Assembly (NCBI RefSeq): GCF_018603905.1
Contig: NZ_JAHFZZ010000007.1
Coordinates: 186,001 to 250,000 of the forward strand
Direction of reading: 5' to 3'
Origin: Nonomuraea sp. NEAU-A123
Lineage (GTDB): Bacteria; Actinomycetota; Actinomycetes; Streptosporangiales; Streptosporangiaceae
DNA: 64,000 nt
In this document: piece after piece, positions 61,883 to 64,000 of the stretch
How the letters are laid out: every line of letters begins with the position of its first letter
How positions within the stretch are numbered: position 1 is the stretch's first letter
The notes under the pieces: model-generated
Seen by the model: the letters and a program-made list of their open reading frames with translations, nothing else
What the model was told of the DNA's origin: nothing
Database searches by the model: none
Translations under genes and position numbers: made by a program

Positions 61883-62434
61883 GAGTGACAGGTCCCCCGG
61901 TGTGTCGATGTCCGCCGGGTCGCCCAGGCCGTCGCACGGCACCTCAGTGACCAGCTCGGGATGCGCCTTCAGGAACGGCCGTGCGCCCACGTCACCCACG
62001 GCCAGCGCGGCGACCGCGCCGAAGTGGCGGCGGGCGATCAGCACGGGGTTCCTGCGCTTGCCGCCGTAGGTCGCCACGGCCACCTCGGCATGGCCGGCGA
62101 TCAGGGCGCGGACCGCCTCGGGCCTGATGAACGGCTGGTCCACCAGCGCGATGACCACCGACTCGGCCTCCTCGGGCAGCGCGGCCAGCCCCACTCTCAG
62201 GGACGAGCCCATGCCCGTCGGCCAGTCGGGATTGCGCACCGTCACCGCCCTGCGCACCTGTACGGTCGCCGCGCCGAGCACGACCACCACGGGATGGCAG
62301 CCGCCCTCCTCCAGCAGCCGCACGCCCCGGTCCACCAGCCGTTCGCCCTCGTACTCGACCAGCGCCTTGGGCGTGCCCAGCCGGGCGCCCTGCCCGGCGG
62401 CGAGCAGCAGTCCGGCCACCCGGGCATCTCTCAT
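61871..62434 (-). CDS. MobA/MocA-like molybdenum cofactor nucleotidyltransferase
   Basis: A 187-residue nucleotidyltransferase: LLLAAGQGARLGTPKALVEY (LxxGxGxRxGxxK), VTVRNPDWPTGMGSSLRVGL, and ALVDQPFIRPEAVRAL (metal-binding DQP). This matches MocA-type enzymes that attach cytidylate to molybdopterin for xanthine- or CO-dehydrogenase-type enzymes. The ATG overlaps the xdhC stop (ATGA), and the coxE-xdhC-mocA order is typical of maturation operons. Confidence 0.88.
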   Translation of the reverse strand: MRDARVAGLLLAAGQGARLGTPKALVEYEGERLVDRGVRLLEEGGCHPVVVVLGAATVQVRRAVTVRNPDWPTGMGSSLRVGLAALPEEAESVVIALVDQPFIRPEAVRALIAGHAEVAVATYGGKRRNPVLIARRHFGAVAALAVGDVGARPFLKAHPELVTEVPCDGLGDPADIDTPGDLSLLET

Positions 62435-63522
62435 GGTGTCTCCTGGTGGATGCGCCCCTCGGTGTGGGTCAGCGGCCGTCCCGAACCACCCCAGCGGAGC
62501 TGGATCAGCTCGGCGGCGATCGACACCGCCGTCTCCTCCGGGGTCCGGGCGCCCAGGTCGAGGCCGATGGGCGACCTCAGCCGGGCCAGCTCGTCCTCGG
62601 TCAGGCCCGCCTCGCGCAGCCGGTCCAGCCGGTCCTCGTGGGTGCGGCGGGAGCCCATGGCGCCGACGTAGCCCGCGCCGGTGCGCAGCGCCACCTCCAG
62701 CAGCGGCACGTCGAACTTGGGGTCGTGGGTGAGCACGCAGATGACCGTGCGCTCGTCCACCTGGACCGAGGCGAGGTAGTCGTGCGGCCACTTGACCACC
62801 ACCTCGTCGGCCTCGGGGAAGCGCTTGGGGGTGGCGAAGACGGGCCGCGCGTCGCAGACGGTCACGTGATAGCCCAGGAACTTGCCCACCCGCGCCACCG
62901 CCGCGGCGAAGTCGATCGCGCCGAACACCAGCATGCGCGGCGGCGGCGCGAAGGAGTGCACGAACACCGCGAGGTCGTCCAGCCGCCGCTCGCCCTGCCC
63001 GCCGTAGTGCCTGATGCCCGTCGCGCCCTGGGCCAGCATGCCGCGGGCGTCGTCGTCGACGGCCTCGTCGAGGCGGTCCACGCCGAGCGTGCCCGAGGAG
63101 CGGTCCGGCCAGATGACGCGGCGGGCGCCCATCCGGCCGGGGCCGGAGACGATCGTGGCGACCGCCACGGGCTCGTGCGCGTTCACCGACGCCGAGATCT
63201 CCCCCAGCTCGGGAAACGTCTCGATCGAGACCGGCTCGACGAGGATGTCGATGATGCCGCCGCAGGTCAGCCCGACGGCGAACGCGTCGTCGTCGGTCAC
63301 GCCGTACCTCTGCAGGACTGGCGTGTCGATCTCGGTGGCCAGCTCGAACACCGCGCCCTCGACGCACCCGCCGGACACGCTGCCGACCACCTCGTCGCCG
63401 CGTACCGCCATGGACGCGCCCGGCGCTCGGGGCGCGCTGCTGAACGTGCTCACCACCGTGGCGAGCCCGAACCTGAGCCCCGACCTCCACCAGGGCATGA
63501 TCTCCGACAGCACATCACGCAT
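62431..63522 (-). CDS. XdhC/CoxI-family molybdenum hydroxylase maturation factor
   Basis: A 363-residue protein with the N-terminal XdhC_CoxI domain (ATVVSTFSSAPRAPGASMAV, VVGSVSGGCVEGAVFE) with its conserved Cys, and a C-terminal Rossmann part (MLVFGAIDFAAAVARVGKFL, then VGAMGSRRTHEDR, DLGARTPEETAVSI). XdhC binds the Mo cofactor and helps insert its sulfurated form. Overlaps the neighbouring genes by four and eight bases. Confidence 0.9.
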   Translation of the reverse strand: MRDVLSEIMPWWRSGLRFGLATVVSTFSSAPRAPGASMAVRGDEVVGSVSGGCVEGAVFELATEIDTPVLQRYGVTDDDAFAVGLTCGGIIDILVEPVSIETFPELGEISASVNAHEPVAVATIVSGPGRMGARRVIWPDRSSGTLGVDRLDEAVDDDARGMLAQGATGIRHYGGQGERRLDDLAVFVHSFAPPPRMLVFGAIDFAAAVARVGKFLGYHVTVCDARPVFATPKRFPEADEVVVKWPHDYLASVQVDERTVICVLTHDPKFDVPLLEVALRTGAGYVGAMGSRRTHEDRLDRLREAGLTEDELARLRSPIGLDLGARTPEETAVSIAAELIQLRWGGSGRPLTHTEGRIHQETP

Positions 63523-64000
63523 GGGCGAGCCTCTCGCTCAGTTCCTCGAAGGCGGCCAGGCTGTGCCCGGCCACCAGATCGTCCAGGTACGGCAGAGCGG
63601 CTCGCATGCCGCCGGTCAGCGGCTGGTAGTCCGCGTACCCCTTGTGCGGGTTGACCCAGATGACCCGGTGCGCCTGGCGGGCCAGCCGGGCCATCTGCGT
63701 GCCCAGGAGCTCCGGATCGCCCCGTTCCCAGCCGTCCGAGGCGATCACCGCGATCGCCCCCCGCGCGCTGGACCGGGTGAGGTACTCCCTGAGCTCCTCG
63801 CCCAGCCTGGTCCCGCCGCTCCAGTCGGGCACGGCCTTGGACACCTCGTTGAGCGCCGTGCCGGGGTCGCGGTGGCGCAGCTCGGCGGTGATCGGGGTGA
63901 GGCGCGTGCCGATCGAGTACACCCGGGTGGCCCGCGGCTCGCTCCTGACCAGGGCGTGCGCGAAGCGCAGCAGCGTCTCGGCGTAGGGCGCCATGGAGCC
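63515..64000 (-). CDS. CoxE-like VWA protein, 5' end outside the window
   Basis: The frame runs off the right edge. 161 C-terminal residues are visible, beginning GSMAPYAETLLRFAHALV; the GSM is the tail of a DxSGSM MIDAS motif. Further marks are YSIGTRLTPITAELR, WSGGTRLGEELREYL, IVIASDG-like (AIAVIASDGWERGD) and HRVIWVNPHKG. CoxE proteins work with a MoxR ATPase (CoxD) in CO-dehydrogenase-type maturation. The start is beyond position 64000. Confidence 0.88.
   Translation of the reverse strand, partial: GSMAPYAETLLRFAHALVRSEPRATRVYSIGTRLTPITAELRHRDPGTALNEVSKAVPDWSGGTRLGEELREYLTRSSARGAIAVIASDGWERGDPELLGTQMARLARQAHRVIWVNPHKGYADYQPLTGGMRAALPYLDDLVAGHSLAAFEELSERLAHA

Noticed and set aside
61871..63490. 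539-residue frame joining antisense-like sequence with the MobA-like protein
   Set aside because: Only the last 187 residues are real; the upstream part is a different frame of xdhC, and the ATG at 62434 is coupled to the xdhC stop.

Overview
The window is chromosomal DNA of a high-GC actinobacterium. GC-rich third codon positions, GTG starts, a Wag31-type DivIVA, SepF, F420-dependent and CoxE/XdhC-type genes and an ileS T-box all fit. The overall look resembles Streptosporangiales (Nonomuraea/Streptosporangium-like); this placement is an impression from gene content, not a search. Nearly all of the window is core chromosome. The CRISPR/repeat/tRNA stretch near 58.4-59.8 kb is the only clearly accessory part.

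Layout. 1-8.5 kb: the tail of an AraC-type regulator, YbaK, a bifunctional class A PBP with a MurA whose usual active-site Cys is Asp, a small membrane protein, an amidase, a secreted SGNH hydrolase that appears to start at CTG, and a DAHP-synthase-like/chorismate mutase fusion preceded by a leader peptide and an intrinsic terminator (attenuator). 8.6-15.3 kb: three receptor Ser/Thr kinases, the first two with the same extracellular domain, interrupted by an AraC regulator and azlCD. 15.3-20.8 kb: rluD, lspA and a DksA/TraR protein on the minus strand, then ileS on the plus strand behind a T-box.

20.9-43.2 kb: the division and cell-wall (dcw) cluster on the minus strand, in transcription order mraZ, rsmH, ftsL, ftsI, murE, murF, mraY, murD, ftsW, murG, murC, ftsQ, ftsZ, yggS, sepF, yggT, divIVA and a 772-residue membrane protein with two Cys/His modules. 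Most neighbours overlap by 1-20 bases, so they are translationally coupled. Its promoter carries four TGGNG MraZ boxes. Several proteins of this cluster carry large low-complexity segments: FtsI N-terminus, a MurF insertion, the FtsZ linker and most of the 772-residue protein. pgeF, usually between ftsZ and yggS, is not present.

43.5-58.4 kb: a moxR/DUF58/transglutaminase operon, DUF3040, dinB with a LexA-type box, a methyltransferase, a secreted protein of unknown function, nusB-efp-pepQ, a secreted GH9 glycosidase, and a membrane pseudokinase that has lost the HRD Asp and the DFG Asp. 58.4-59.8 kb: a cas-less type I-E-like CRISPR array (8 repeats), a repeat-rich noncoding stretch, and the initiator tRNA gene with its terminator. 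59.85-64 kb: an F420-type LLM oxidoreductase, an endonuclease/exonuclease/phosphatase-family membrane protein, and the end of a coxE-xdhC-mobA-like molybdenum hydroxylase maturation operon that runs off the window.

Best candidates for follow-up are the attenuated DAHPS-like/chorismate mutase gene, the pseudokinase, the disordered insertions in divisome proteins, and the twin Cys/His membrane protein next to divIVA.
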